A DNA stretch of 52,978 nucleotides, from contig NZ_JAEVLT010000032.1 of the NCBI RefSeq assembly GCF_024494385.1, forward strand, positions 1 through 52,978, in the 5' to 3' direction. A program made the position numbers and the translations under genes. This document shows positions 24,441-33,358 of this stretch, piece after piece; within the stretch, counting starts at the first letter, position 1, and each line of letters starts with the position of its first letter. Under the pieces are notes generated by a model. The model did no database searches and was not told the origin of the DNA. It was given only the letters and a program-made list of their open reading frames with translations. Origin of the DNA: Bacillus sp. EB600. Lineage in GTDB: Bacteria; Bacillota; Bacilli; Bacillales; Cytobacillaceae.

Positions 24441-27400
24441 ATGAAGGGTCTTAAATCATTATTTCTCGGGCAGGATGATTTTCGCTTGATTATGGCTGGA
24501 ATGAATGAAGGCCTTAAGGAGCAGCTTGTTTCAGGGTTATCTGGTTCAGCTCGGACTGTGTTTGTTGCGTCTATGTATGAACAAATGAAAAGACCAATCC
24601 TATTGGTTACACATAATCTATTACAAGCACAAAAGCTTTACGATGATATTGTGAATCTATTAAGTGAAAAAGAAGTCTTTTTGTATCCAGCTAATGAGTT
24701 AATTGCGGCGGAGATGAGTATCGCCAGTCCAGAGTTAAAAGCACAGCGAATTGAAGCACTAAATTATTTGAGTACAAATGAACGTGGAATATTGATTGTT
24801 CCGGTTGCGGGGCTAAGAAAAATCCTGCCGCAAAAGTCGTTATGGAAAAAGTATCAGCTTCGGTTAAAAGTCGGTGAAGATATTCATGTTGATGAGATGC
24901 TAAACCTCTTTGTAAAAATGGGATATGTCAGAGCGGAAATGGTCTCAACTCCGGGTGAATTTAGTGTAAGGGGCGGCATCATTGATATATATCCAATTAC
25001 AGAATCAAACCCATTACGAATAGAATTGTTCGATACAGAAATTGACTCCATCCGGTCCTTTTCACTCGACGATCAGCGCTCAAAAGAGAAAATGAGTGAA
25101 ATCACAATTGGACCATCGACAGAGGTAATTCTTGAAGATAAACAATACAGCCTTTTGATTGGAAAGCTAGAGGATGGACTTTCTCGGAGCTTGAGAAAAT
25201 TAAAGAATGATAAAGAAAAGTTGCTGCTTTCGCAGAATATTGGCTTTGAAATCGAACAGCTTCGAAACGGGCATAAGCCGGATCAAATCTTTAAATACCT
25301 ATCGCTTTTAGATGATCAAGCTACTAGTTTACTAGACTACCTTCCCAAGAACGGCGTTATGATCATTGATGAATTAAGCAGGGTTCAAGAAATGAATGAT
25401 TCACTTGAAAAGGAAGAGGCAGAATGGTACACATCGTTATTAAGTGAAGGCCAAATCATCCATGATGTAAAAATATCCCATGACCTTCCTAGTTTAATGC
25501 ATAAAAACATTTTCCCCGTTTTATATATGTCGTTATTTTTACGTCACGTGGCCAATACAAGCCCGCAGAATATTATTAATATGGCTTGCAAACAAATGCA
25601 AAATTTCCATGGCCAAATGCATTTACTAAAAGCAGAGGTAGATAGGTGGAAAAAGAGTCATTATTCGATTGTTTTTTTGGGACCTGATGAGGAACGAGTC
25701 AAAAAGCTTGAACGGGTATTAGAGGATTATGAGATTGAGGCTTCACTGGTAGCAGAAGATCAAAAGCTTATCCCGGGTAAAGTGCAAATTATTAAGGGGA
25801 ACCTTCAAACAGGGTTTGAACTTTCCATTCAAAAAATTGCGATTATCACTGAAGAGGAGCTTTTTAATAAACGGATAAAAAAGAGTGCAAGACGTCAAAA
25901 ACTATCAAATGCGGAGCGAATTAAAAATTACTCTGAATTAAAAATTGGAGATTATGTCGTTCATGTCAATCACGGAATTGGGAAATACCTAGGGATTGAA
26001 ACACTTGTTATTAATGGAGTCCATAAGGATTATCTTCATATTCGTTATCAAGGAACAGACAAGCTGTATGTTCCGATTGAACAAATTGATCTTGTGCAAA
26101 AATATGTTGGTTCTGAAGGAAAAGAGCCTAAAATATATAAACTTGGTGGAACCGATTGGAAAAAGGTAAAGAAAAAGGTTCAGTCATCTGTTGAGGATAT
26201 CGCTGATGATTTAATTAAGCTATATGCCGAACGTGAAGCAGCTGTCGGGCATGCCTTTTCCCCGGATGGCGATATGCAACGGGAATTTGAGTCTTCATTT
26301 CAATACCAGGAAACAGAGGATCAGCTTCGTTCCATTCTCGAAATTAAGAAGGATATGGAAAGACCACGTCCAATGGATCGCCTGCTTTGCGGTGATGTCG
26401 GGTATGGGAAAACCGAAGTAGCAATTCGGGCAGCTTTTAAAGCGATTGCAGATGGTAAGCAAGTGGCGATTCTTGTCCCTACGACGATTTTAGCGCAGCA
26501 GCATTATGAAACATTACGGGAAAGATTTCAGGACTATCCAATTACGATTGGTTTGCTAAGCCGTTTTCGGACGAAGAAACAGCAAACAGAGACAATGAAG
26601 GGTTTGAAAGCGGGTACAGTCGATATTGTCGTTGGAACGCATCGCCTGCTGTCAAAGGACATTGTCTATCGTGATCTTGGATTGTTAGTTATCGATGAAG
26701 AGCAGCGATTTGGAGTTACACATAAAGAGAAAATTAAAAAATTAAAAACAAATGTAGATGTATTAACCTTAACAGCAACGCCAATTCCAAGGACTCTACA
26801 TATGTCCATGCTTGGGGTCAGGGACTTATCGGTTATTGAGACTCCTCCTGAAAATCGTTTTCCAGTCCAGACATACGTGATGGAGTATAATGGATCACTT
26901 GTTAGGGAAGCGATAGAGCGGGAACTCGCCCGGGACGGACAAGTATACTTTTTATATAACAGGGTAGAAGATATTGAGCGAAAAGCTGAGGAAATCACGA
27001 TGCTTGTTCCTGACGCTCGTGTCGCCTATGCCCACGGTCAAATGACAGAAAATGAATTGGAAGCTGTTATGCTTGGCTTTTTGGCCGGTGATTTTGATGT
27101 ACTTGTGAGTACGACAATTATTGAAACAGGTGTTGATATTCCTAATGTGAATACACTAATTGTCTTTGATGCGGATAAAATGGGCCTGTCTCAGCTGTAC
27201 CAGCTTCGCGGCCGGGTCGGACGTTCTAACCGTGTTGCCTATTCTTATTTTACTTATCGGAAGGATAAGGTTTTAACAGAGGTTGCTGAAAAACGCCTCC
27301 AGGCTATTAAAGAATTTACGGAATTAGGGTCTGGGTTTAAAATCGCAATGCGCGATCTCTCAATCCGCGGTGCGGGTAATTTACTAGGATCTCAGCAGCA

Positions 27401-27977
27401 TGGATTTATTGATTCTGTTGGTTTTGATCTATACTCACAAATGCTAAAAGAAGCAATTGAAGCAAGAAAGAGTGATCTTAAGACGGATAGTAGGCCAACT
27501 GTTGAGATTGATCTTGAAATTGATGCCTATATCCCTGACGCTTATATTAAAGACGGTCATCAGAAAATTGAGATGTATAAACGATTCAGGGGCATCATTG
27601 ACTTTGAGGATATTGAAGAACTGAAAGAGGAAATGCTTGACCGCTTTGGGGAATATCCGGATGAGGTCGCCTATTTATTCCAAATTGCTGAGATGAAGGT
27701 TTATGCAGTGCAGGCCGGGGTTGAGCTTGTTAAACAGGTGAAACAGGAGATCAGCGTTTTCTTAACGGAGGATGCCAGCAGCAAAATTGAAGGATCTTTA
27801 ATATCAAACATAAACACTCAATTTGGAAGAATAATTAGTTTAGGGATGGATGGAAAAAGACTGAAAATGGTCCTTCATATAAAAGGAATTGAGACTGCAC
27901 AGTGGCTCAATAAAACATTTGAATTGATTAAAAGTCTTGCACCTGCTAAAAAGAAACAGGAAAATTCGATAAAATAG
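24441..27977 (+). CDS. mfd: Transcription-repair coupling factor
   Basis: A 1178-residue DNA translocase that removes stalled RNA polymerase and recruits UvrA. The N-terminal third is UvrB-like (SGSARTVFVASMYEQMKRPI, VRGGIIDIYPITESNPLRIE). The RNA polymerase-interacting CarD-like domain is at about 500-565 (GDYVVHVNHGIGKYLGIE). The helicase part has Walker A GDVGYGKTE (about 651) and DEEQRFG (about 752), then QLRGRVGRS. The C-terminal TRCF domain is intact. ATG 24441 follows gagagg. Length is normal for the family. Confidence 0.98.
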   Translation: MKGLKSLFLGQDDFRLIMAGMNEGLKEQLVSGLSGSARTVFVASMYEQMKRPILLVTHNLLQAQKLYDDIVNLLSEKEVFLYPANELIAAEMSIASPELKAQRIEALNYLSTNERGILIVPVAGLRKILPQKSLWKKYQLRLKVGEDIHVDEMLNLFVKMGYVRAEMVSTPGEFSVRGGIIDIYPITESNPLRIELFDTEIDSIRSFSLDDQRSKEKMSEITIGPSTEVILEDKQYSLLIGKLEDGLSRSLRKLKNDKEKLLLSQNIGFEIEQLRNGHKPDQIFKYLSLLDDQATSLLDYLPKNGVMIIDELSRVQEMNDSLEKEEAEWYTSLLSEGQIIHDVKISHDLPSLMHKNIFPVLYMSLFLRHVANTSPQNIINMACKQMQNFHGQMHLLKAEVDRWKKSHYSIVFLGPDEERVKKLERVLEDYEIEASLVAEDQKLIPGKVQIIKGNLQTGFELSIQKIAIITEEELFNKRIKKSARRQKLSNAERIKNYSELKIGDYVVHVNHGIGKYLGIETLVINGVHKDYLHIRYQGTDKLYVPIEQIDLVQKYVGSEGKEPKIYKLGGTDWKKVKKKVQSSVEDIADDLIKLYAEREAAVGHAFSPDGDMQREFESSFQYQETEDQLRSILEIKKDMERPRPMDRLLCGDVGYGKTEVAIRAAFKAIADGKQVAILVPTTILAQQHYETLRERFQDYPITIGLLSRFRTKKQQTETMKGLKAGTVDIVVGTHRLLSKDIVYRDLGLLVIDEEQRFGVTHKEKIKKLKTNVDVLTLTATPIPRTLHMSMLGVRDLSVIETPPENRFPVQTYVMEYNGSLVREAIERELARDGQVYFLYNRVEDIERKAEEITMLVPDARVAYAHGQMTENELEAVMLGFLAGDFDVLVSTTIIETGVDIPNVNTLIVFDADKMGLSQLYQLRGRVGRSNRVAYSYFTYRKDKVLTEVAEKRLQAIKEFTELGSGFKIAMRDLSIRGAGNLLGSQQHGFIDSVGFDLYSQMLKEAIEARKSDLKTDSRPTVEIDLEIDAYIPDAYIKDGHQKIEMYKRFRGIIDFEDIEELKEEMLDRFGEYPDEVAYLFQIAEMKVYAVQAGVELVKQVKQEISVFLTEDASSKIEGSLISNINTQFGRIISLGMDGKRLKMVLHIKGIETAQWLNKTFELIKSLAPAKKKQENSIK

Positions 27978-28034
27978 GTTTTTATTCGAAATTAGGATTA
28001 TAGACACGAAAATGTAAAAAAATACATCGATTGT

Positions 28035-28063
28035 GTATAGAACTTTCCAGTTGAAAGATACTA
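28035..28063 (+). promoter_or_regulatory. Sigma-G-type promoter of spoVT
   Basis: gtata (GHATR, full match), 17 bp, gatacta (CATWHTA, one mismatch). spoVT is a known sigma-G gene. Confidence 0.7.
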
Positions 28064-28152
28064 TCTTTAAGATTGGTGATTAGTACAAGCAAAGGAAAGA
28101 TTATCATTACTAACTGAAAAACAATCATCAGATGAAAGTGAGGCAACATTGG

Positions 28153-28689
28153 ATGAAAGCAACTGGTATTGTTCGTCGAATCGATGATTTGGGTCGTGTT
28201 GTCATTCCTAAAGAAATCCGCAGAACCCTGAGGATACGCGAAGGGGATCCGTTGGAAATTTTTGTGGATCGTGATGGGGAAGTTATACTAAAAAAATATT
28301 CGCCAATCAGTGAGTTGGGTGATTTTGCGAAGGAATATGCAGAAGCACTTTTTGATAGCCTTGGGAATCCTGTTTTAATTTGCGATCGAGATACTTATAT
28401 AGCTGTAGCTGGGGGCTCTAAAAAGGATTATTTAAATAAAAATATAAGTGATATGGTTGAAAAGACAATGGAAGACCGTAATTCCGTGATTATGAACCAG
28501 CAAGAAAATTTTTCCTTGTCTGATGGTAGTGAAGAAACCATTTCAGCCTATACAATTGGCCCGATTATTGCAAATGGTGATCCAATTGGAGCTGTCATCA
28601 TTTTCTCTAAGGAAGGAAGTCTTGGAGAGGTGGAACATAAGGCAGTTGAAACAGCGGCCGGATTCTTAGCACGACAGATGGAAAGTTAA
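28153..28689 (+). CDS. spoVT: Stage V sporulation protein T, forespore regulator
   Basis: A 178-residue regulator with an N-terminal AbrB domain (MKATGIVRRIDDLGRVVIPK) and a C-terminal GAF domain (about 57-178). It tunes sigma-G-dependent genes in the forespore. ATG 28153 matches the family start; an upstream in-frame ATG at 28132 adds seven residues not found in homologues. It is a distant paralogue of AbrB encoded at 7786. Its own terminator follows, then a repeat. Confidence 0.97.
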   Translation: MKATGIVRRIDDLGRVVIPKEIRRTLRIREGDPLEIFVDRDGEVILKKYSPISELGDFAKEYAEALFDSLGNPVLICDRDTYIAVAGGSKKDYLNKNISDMVEKTMEDRNSVIMNQQENFSLSDGSEETISAYTIGPIIANGDPIGAVIIFSKEGSLGEVEHKAVETAAGFLARQMES

Positions 28690-28714
28690 CAAAGATCTCC
28701 TTTTCTTTACGAGT

Positions 28715-28743
28715 AAAGACGGCAGAAATGCTGTCTTTTTTCG
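28715..28743 (+). terminator. spoVT terminator
   Basis: A 10-bp stem (aaagacggca / tgctgtcttt, one G-T pair) with a GAAA loop and T-run. Confidence 0.9.
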
Positions 28744-28744
28744 T

Positions 28745-29007
28745 TGTCTAGCTTCGACGCACAGGACAAGGAACGCTTCGACAGCTTTGCATCGCACGAA
28801 GGAAAAGCGTTAGCTTTTTCGAGGAAGTGCTAGTGCCGACGTTGACGCCAGGAAGGCGGCGCTCATAGTCGGCCAGGGCCCAGCGACTAGTGTACTTCGC
28901 CCACTTCCCTATGAACATCGAATCGCTAACGCTCTTCGTGTTTCCTTTATCTCAGTCAGTGTCCTCCAGTCCTGTCGTGCGCTAAACGGGCGCTTACGCT
29001 TTTTTTC
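28745..29007 (+). repeat. Mosaic interspersed repeat, copy with two extra modules
   Basis: Head gtctagcttcgacgcacagg, then a module aaggaacgcttcgacagctt...ttttcgagga (28768-28826), a second module gtgctagtgccgacgttg (28827-28877), then the shared core and tail. Both modules recur in the copy at 37798 but in a different order. Confidence 0.82.
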
Positions 29008-29037
29008 TTTCATAACAGTTATTGGCCACGTTTCCTA

Positions 29038-29046
29038 TGCTATAAT
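29038..29046 (+). promoter_or_regulatory. Extended -10 promoter upstream of yabM
   Basis: TGcTATAAT, a perfect extended -10. Transcription would begin near 29053, at the start of the possible structured RNA described next. Confidence 0.55.
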
Positions 29047-29052
29047 ATTCCA

Positions 29053-29203
29053 GAGTTTACTTGGTAAAGGAGCGGAGCGCGCAAAAGTAAATCTGGATGT
29101 CCTAGATGGTGGAAATATCTATGTTTGTGACTCAAATAAAGCGAAGGCTGGCTCTGCTCATACCGCCTTTATTGGCAAGGACGATACTGTAAACGTTTTT
29201 TTA
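29053..29203 (+). ncRNA. Candidate structured RNA or leader before yabM (unrecognised)
   Basis: About 150 nt between a perfect extended -10 and a run of seven T residues. The end segments gtttac (29055-29060) and gtaaac (29189-29194) can pair, and gtcct (29099-29103) can pair with aggac (29178-29182). Inside lie hairpins agat/atct (29104-29120) and aataaag/ctttatt (29135-29174). I do not recognise any known riboswitch. It could instead be a gene remnant, since one frame is open to a stop at 29240 but has no start codon. Low confidence. Confidence 0.3.
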
Positions 29204-29266
29204 TGTTCGATTTGTGATGTGAACTCGTTATATTGTTAGGGGAAGGAGAGGCGCACTCTGAAGCAC

Positions 29267-30901
29267 GTGAATCAATCGAAGGACTTATTTAAAGGAGCAT
29301 TGGTGTTAACGATCGCTGCTCTTATCACAAAAATATTAAGTGCGTTTTACCGAATCCCCTTTCAAAATATTGTTGGGGATGTAGGTTTTTATATTTATCA
29401 GCAGGTTTACCCCTTCTACGGGGCAGCCGTAGTTTTAACAACAACTGGTTTTCCCGTCGTTATTTCAAAAATGTATGCTGAATTTGCAGAAAAAAAAGAT
29501 CTTGATGGTGCCCGTCGTTTTCTATTGATATCATTTATATTTCTTCAACTGTTTGGATTGATTTGCTTCATGATCCTTTATTTTGGCTCCGGTAAAATAG
29601 CTCTTCTTATGAAAGACCCCAATTTAGCTATTTTATTAAAGGTTGTTTCGCTTGTCTTTTTACTGTTTCCGCTTGTTTCATTAATAAGAGGCTATTATCA
29701 AGGAAAAGGAAATATGGTTCCGACTGCGATCTCACAGGTAGGGGAGCAATCCACCCGTGTTCTTACGATTATTATTTTGTCATACATATTTATGCAAAAG
29801 GGCTATTCGTTATATCTCGTTGGCGGGGGAGCAATGTTTGGATCAATTACAGGAAGCATAGTTTCTGTGATTATCTTGTTTACTTTTTTTTCGATTCGTA
29901 AAGAATGGAAATGGTTAAGCTTAAGTAGAAAGTCTATAAAAAACTTGTTAACAGGCTCGGGCTGGATTTATAAAGCGTTGATTTTTCAGGGGCTGACGAT
30001 TTGTATCAGCGGGATGCTCTTGATTTTTATGCAGATGGCAGATGCTATGAACCTATATTCCCTACTGGTCTCAAGTGGGATTGAAAAAGAAGCAGCAAAA
30101 AGCTTAAAAGGGATTTTTGATCGTGGGCAGCCATTAATTCAAATGGGTACTGTTGCAGCGACATCGATGTCGCTATCACTTGTTCCGATTATTACAAGTG
30201 AAAGATTAAAGAAAAAACCTGAATACCTATTAGATAAAATTAAATTAGCACTACAGATTAGTATTGTCATTGGGGCTGGTGCCTCTGCAGGGCTGTGGGC
30301 CATTATTGAGCCGACTAATACGATGCTTTTTGAAAACAATATAGGTTCTTCGGTCCTTGGTGTATTAGGGTTCGTCATTTTATTTACGTCAATCATTTCA
30401 ACAATTACCGCAATTATGCAGGGCTTAGAAAAACTGCTGTTTCCCGCTATCGTGATTGTGATTGGTTTTCCAATAAAATATGGGCTCAATTTGTTGCTAG
30501 TACCTCAATTTGAAACGATGGGAGCTGCTGTGTCGACAATTATTACTTTAGCATTGCTAAGTGTAATCATGAGTATTAAATTAAGAACAATAATTGGCAG
30601 GCCGCTTTTTACGTGGAAATTTTTTCGGTCTGTGATTCTTGCTGTTATCGTGATGATTCTATTTTTAAAAGGTTATCTCGCCATAACAAGTGTACTGCAT
30701 GGATTATTTGTTTCTGTTCGAATAGCAGAGACGTTTCAAGCGGTGAGTGCCGCCCTATTTGGTGGCTTGCTGTTTTTAGGGATTGTGGTTAGGAGCGATG
30801 TTTTTTCCGAGGAGGATCTTTCTTTATTTCCGTTTGGCAGTAAATTAGCAATGTTTTTAAAGCATTCAGATAGGAGTCGAAAATATGGCGAAAAAAATTG
30901 A
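29267..30901 (+). CDS. yabM: Polysaccharide flippase-family membrane protein YabM
   Basis: A 544-residue MOP-superfamily protein related to SpoVB and MurJ, with about 14 hydrophobic segments. The N-terminal NQSKDLFKGALVLTIAALITKI and FQNIVGDVGFYIYQQVYP are typical. The exported substrate is not known for YabM; related proteins flip lipid-linked sugars. GTG 29267 is 16 nt from aaggagagg, which is far. An in-frame CTG at 29258 sits at 7 nt and may be the real start. The end overlaps yabN by 17 nt. Confidence 0.9.
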   Translation: MNQSKDLFKGALVLTIAALITKILSAFYRIPFQNIVGDVGFYIYQQVYPFYGAAVVLTTTGFPVVISKMYAEFAEKKDLDGARRFLLISFIFLQLFGLICFMILYFGSGKIALLMKDPNLAILLKVVSLVFLLFPLVSLIRGYYQGKGNMVPTAISQVGEQSTRVLTIIILSYIFMQKGYSLYLVGGGAMFGSITGSIVSVIILFTFFSIRKEWKWLSLSRKSIKNLLTGSGWIYKALIFQGLTICISGMLLIFMQMADAMNLYSLLVSSGIEKEAAKSLKGIFDRGQPLIQMGTVAATSMSLSLVPIITSERLKKKPEYLLDKIKLALQISIVIGAGASAGLWAIIEPTNTMLFENNIGSSVLGVLGFVILFTSIISTITAIMQGLEKLLFPAIVIVIGFPIKYGLNLLLVPQFETMGAAVSTIITLALLSVIMSIKLRTIIGRPLFTWKFFRSVILAVIVMILFLKGYLAITSVLHGLFVSVRIAETFQAVSAALFGGLLFLGIVVRSDVFSEEDLSLFPFGSKLAMFLKHSDRSRKYGEKN

Positions 30902-32351
30902 AATCATTGGTCTCGGTGCTGGAGACCTAGACCAGCTGCCGTTTGGAGTCTATAAAAAAATAATGCAGGCTCAGCATTTATATTTGCGTACAAAAGAGCA
31001 TCCCGTCATACCTGAACTAGAAAAAGAGGGATTATCGTATACATCGTTTGATTCTATCTATGAAAAGCATCAACAATTTGAGGCTGTTTATGAGGAAATT
31101 GCTGAGATTCTTTTGAAAAAAGCTGAGACCGAAGAGGTTGTTTATGGGGTACCTGGACATCCACTTGTGGCAGAACGGACTGTTCAACTGCTGCTTGAAA
31201 GAGGCTCAAACGCTGGAGTCAAGGTTATTATTGGCGGTGGGCAAAGCTTTGTTGATGCTTTGTTTCAGGCATTAAAAATTGACCCAATTGACGGATTTCA
31301 GCTTCTCGATGGCACTTCATTAAAGGCGGAAGATTTTCAGCAAAGCCAGCATATTTTTATCAGTCAGGTATATGATCAATTTGTTGCATCAGAAGTGAAA
31401 TTAACCTTAATGGATAGATACCCGGATGATTATCCTGTTACGATTGTAACGGCTGCCGGAAGTAAAGAAGAGGAGATCAGTCAGGTATCGTTATATGAAC
31501 TGGATCGCCATGTAAAGGTGAATAATCTTACCTCAGTTTATGTGCCTCCGGTCAAGGATGAAAAAATCCTCTTAAAAAATTTTTCAAAGCTACGGGAAAT
31601 TATTGCGGTGTTAAGAGGGCCGGAGGGCTGCCCGTGGGATAAAGAACAGTCCCATGAGTCATTGAAAAAGTACCTTATTGAAGAAACGTTTGAGGTGATC
31701 GACGCGATTGACAGTGGTGATATCAATCATTTGATTGAAGAGCTTGGTGATGTGCTTCTCCAAGTGATGCTTCACGCACAAATTGGCGAAGATGAAGGGT
31801 ATTTTTCGATTGATGAAGTTATTGAAGGAATTTCAGAGAAAATGATTCGGCGTCATCCACATGTATTTGGATCCACGAAGGTTGAGAATACAGAAGAGGT
31901 TTTGCAAAATTGGCAGGAAATTAAGAAGAAGGAAAAGGGCGAGATGGAGGAATCCATTTTAGAAGGGGTCTCATTATCAATGCCTAATTTAATTAGGGCC
32001 TTTGAACTGCAAAAAAAAGCAGCAAAGGTTGGCTTTGATTGGCAGGAAATAACCCCTGCACTGGAGAAGGTCAAAGAAGAGCTTCAAGAATTCGAAGCTG
32101 AATTGAGTGAAATGAGCGAACAATCGGAGTTTGCGAAAAAAGAGTTTGGAGATCTATTGTTTGCCTTTGTCAATGTTGCCCGTTTTTTAAAGATCCACCC
32201 AGAGGAGGCTTTATTTGCAACAAATGAAAAGTTTATCCGACGCTTTCGGTTTATCGAAAATCAGGTAGCAAAAAGCGGCAGGGCGTTTACAGACTTTTCA
32301 CTTCAGGAACTAGATAAATTTTGGGATGAGGCAAAGCTAAAGGGACTATAA
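30885..32351 (+). CDS. yabN: YabN: tetrapyrrole methylase-like/MazG pyrophosphohydrolase fusion
   Basis: A 488-residue two-part protein. Residues 1 to about 220 resemble the SAM-dependent tetrapyrrole methylase fold (IEIIGLGAGDLDQLPFGVYK, YGVPGHPLVAERTV). The rest holds MazG domains with LRGPEGCPWDKEQSHESLKK and EE-rich metal sites (LIEETFEVIDAID, VKEELQEFEAEL). MazG hydrolyses non-canonical NTPs; the N-terminal role is unknown. ATG 30885 overlaps yabM and follows taggag. Same fusion and position as B. subtilis. Confidence 0.94.
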   Translation: MAKKIEIIGLGAGDLDQLPFGVYKKIMQAQHLYLRTKEHPVIPELEKEGLSYTSFDSIYEKHQQFEAVYEEIAEILLKKAETEEVVYGVPGHPLVAERTVQLLLERGSNAGVKVIIGGGQSFVDALFQALKIDPIDGFQLLDGTSLKAEDFQQSQHIFISQVYDQFVASEVKLTLMDRYPDDYPVTIVTAAGSKEEEISQVSLYELDRHVKVNNLTSVYVPPVKDEKILLKNFSKLREIIAVLRGPEGCPWDKEQSHESLKKYLIEETFEVIDAIDSGDINHLIEELGDVLLQVMLHAQIGEDEGYFSIDEVIEGISEKMIRRHPHVFGSTKVENTEEVLQNWQEIKKKEKGEMEESILEGVSLSMPNLIRAFELQKKAAKVGFDWQEITPALEKVKEELQEFEAELSEMSEQSEFAKKEFGDLLFAFVNVARFLKIHPEEALFATNEKFIRRFRFIENQVAKSGRAFTDFSLQELDKFWDEAKLKGL

Positions 32352-32369
32352 GAAAAGGGGGAAGTAAAA

Positions 32370-32651
32370 ATGCGCTTAGATAAATTTTTAAAGGTGTCAC
32401 GTTTAATCAAGCGAAGGACGCTGGCGAAGGAAGTATCGGATCAGGGACGCATCAAGATTAATGAAAAAGAAGCCAAAGCCAGTTCGATTGTCAAGGCGGG
32501 GGATGTATTAACAATTCGACTCGGGCAAAGATTAGTGACAGCAAGAGTTGACCAGATAAAGGAAACAACCCGAAAAGAAGAAGCAACAGAAATGTATACC
32601 ATCTTAAAAGATGAGAAAATTGGTGACCCAACGGATCACTTTATCAAATAG
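32370..32651 (+). CDS. rqcP: Ribosome-quality-control factor RqcP (YabO)
   Basis: A 93-residue S4/Hsp15-like RNA-binding protein (MRLDKFLKVSRLIKRRTLAK, EVSDQGRIKINEKEAKAS). RqcP works with RqcH to add poly-alanine tails to stalled nascent chains on 50S subunits. ATG 32370 is behind aaaaggggg and 18 bp after yabN, so the genes are likely co-transcribed. A terminator and repeat copy follow. Confidence 0.96.
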   Translation: MRLDKFLKVSRLIKRRTLAKEVSDQGRIKINEKEAKASSIVKAGDVLTIRLGQRLVTARVDQIKETTRKEEATEMYTILKDEKIGDPTDHFIK

Positions 32652-32663
32652 CAGGACATTGAG

Positions 32664-32696
32664 CAGCGTTCTTTTTTAGGACGCTGTTGCTTTTCT
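32664..32696 (+). terminator. rqcP terminator
   Basis: Stem cagcgttct / aggacgctg (one G-T pair) with a 5-nt loop, then ttgctttt. Confidence 0.75.
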
Positions 32697-32720
32697 TAGA
32701 CAAAATATAACTGTATGAGC

Positions 32721-32976
32721 TTTGAGAACTGTCCAGTTCCAGCGCCCAGCGACTAGTGTACTTCGCTCACCTCCCTACGATAAGTCAACATCGAATCGAC
32801 TATAGCTCCGTGTTTCCTTTATCCCGTTTTAACGGGCAGTAGATTCTCAACTGCCCGTTAAAACCCGATTGGCTCAATTAACAATCAACGAATAAACACT
32901 TGCTGATTGAAGTTTCACCTTATCTCAGTCGGTGTGCTCCAGTCCATACGTCGCTAAACGGATGCTTCCACTTTTC
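32721..32976 (+). repeat. Mosaic interspersed repeat, copy (long form)
   Basis: Head tttgagaactgtccagttcc, shared core, then the hairpin gttttaacgggcag / ctgcccgttaaaac (32826-32864), the aatca...tgattg module and the tail. It occupies most of the rqcP-yabP gap of about 400 bp. Compared with the copy at 10684, a stem pair has changed on both sides (A-T to T-A). Confidence 0.85.
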
Positions 32977-33055
32977 TTACCGCTTGTTCTATTTTTCTTT
33001 CTTCTCACATAAAAATGTACAAAAAGGTTGTACAAAGTGATTGTGAGGGATGAGG

Positions 33056-33358
33056 ATGAGCCAATATTATGAAGCAAACCCGTCTAAGAGTAGTGTTCCT
33101 GACCATGATGTGATCATGAGAGGGAGAAAGTTACTCGAAATAACTGGTGTTAAACAAGTCGAAAGTTTTGATAACGAAGAATTCTTACTAGAAACAGTGA
33201 TGGGCTTTTTAGCAATAAAAGGGCAAAACCTACAAATGAAAAATCTGGATGTTGACAAAGGGATTGTTTCGATAAAAGGGAAAATTTTTGAGTTGATTTA
33301 TTTAGAGGATCAGCATGGGGAGAAGGCTAAAGGCTTCTTTAGCAAGTTATTCCGATGA
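33056..33358 (+). CDS. yabP: Sporulation protein YabP
   Basis: A 100-residue YabP/YqfC-family protein (DHDVIMRGRKLLEITGVKQV, IKGQNLQMKNLDVDKGIVSI). In B. subtilis it is made in the mother cell under sigma-E and is needed for sporulation; its molecular role is unknown. ATG 33056 is 7 nt from gaggg; ATG 33050 is also in frame. The stop overlaps the yabQ ATG (ATGA). I could not find a convincing sigma-E promoter. Confidence 0.94.
   Translation: MSQYYEANPSKSSVPDHDVIMRGRKLLEITGVKQVESFDNEEFLLETVMGFLAIKGQNLQMKNLDVDKGIVSIKGKIFELIYLEDQHGEKAKGFFSKLFR

Noticed and set aside
29054..29242. Open + strand frame ending TAG at 29240-29242 between spoVT and yabM
   Set aside because: The frame runs back into the repeat without any ATG, GTG or TTG; the translated part has two CxxC-like cysteines but matches nothing I know. 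Kept only as an alternative reading of the candidate RNA interval.
33001..33050. Sigma-E promoter for yabP
   Set aside because: The best match (ATA near 33009 and gtaca-like -10) fits the consensus at only about half of the -10 positions.
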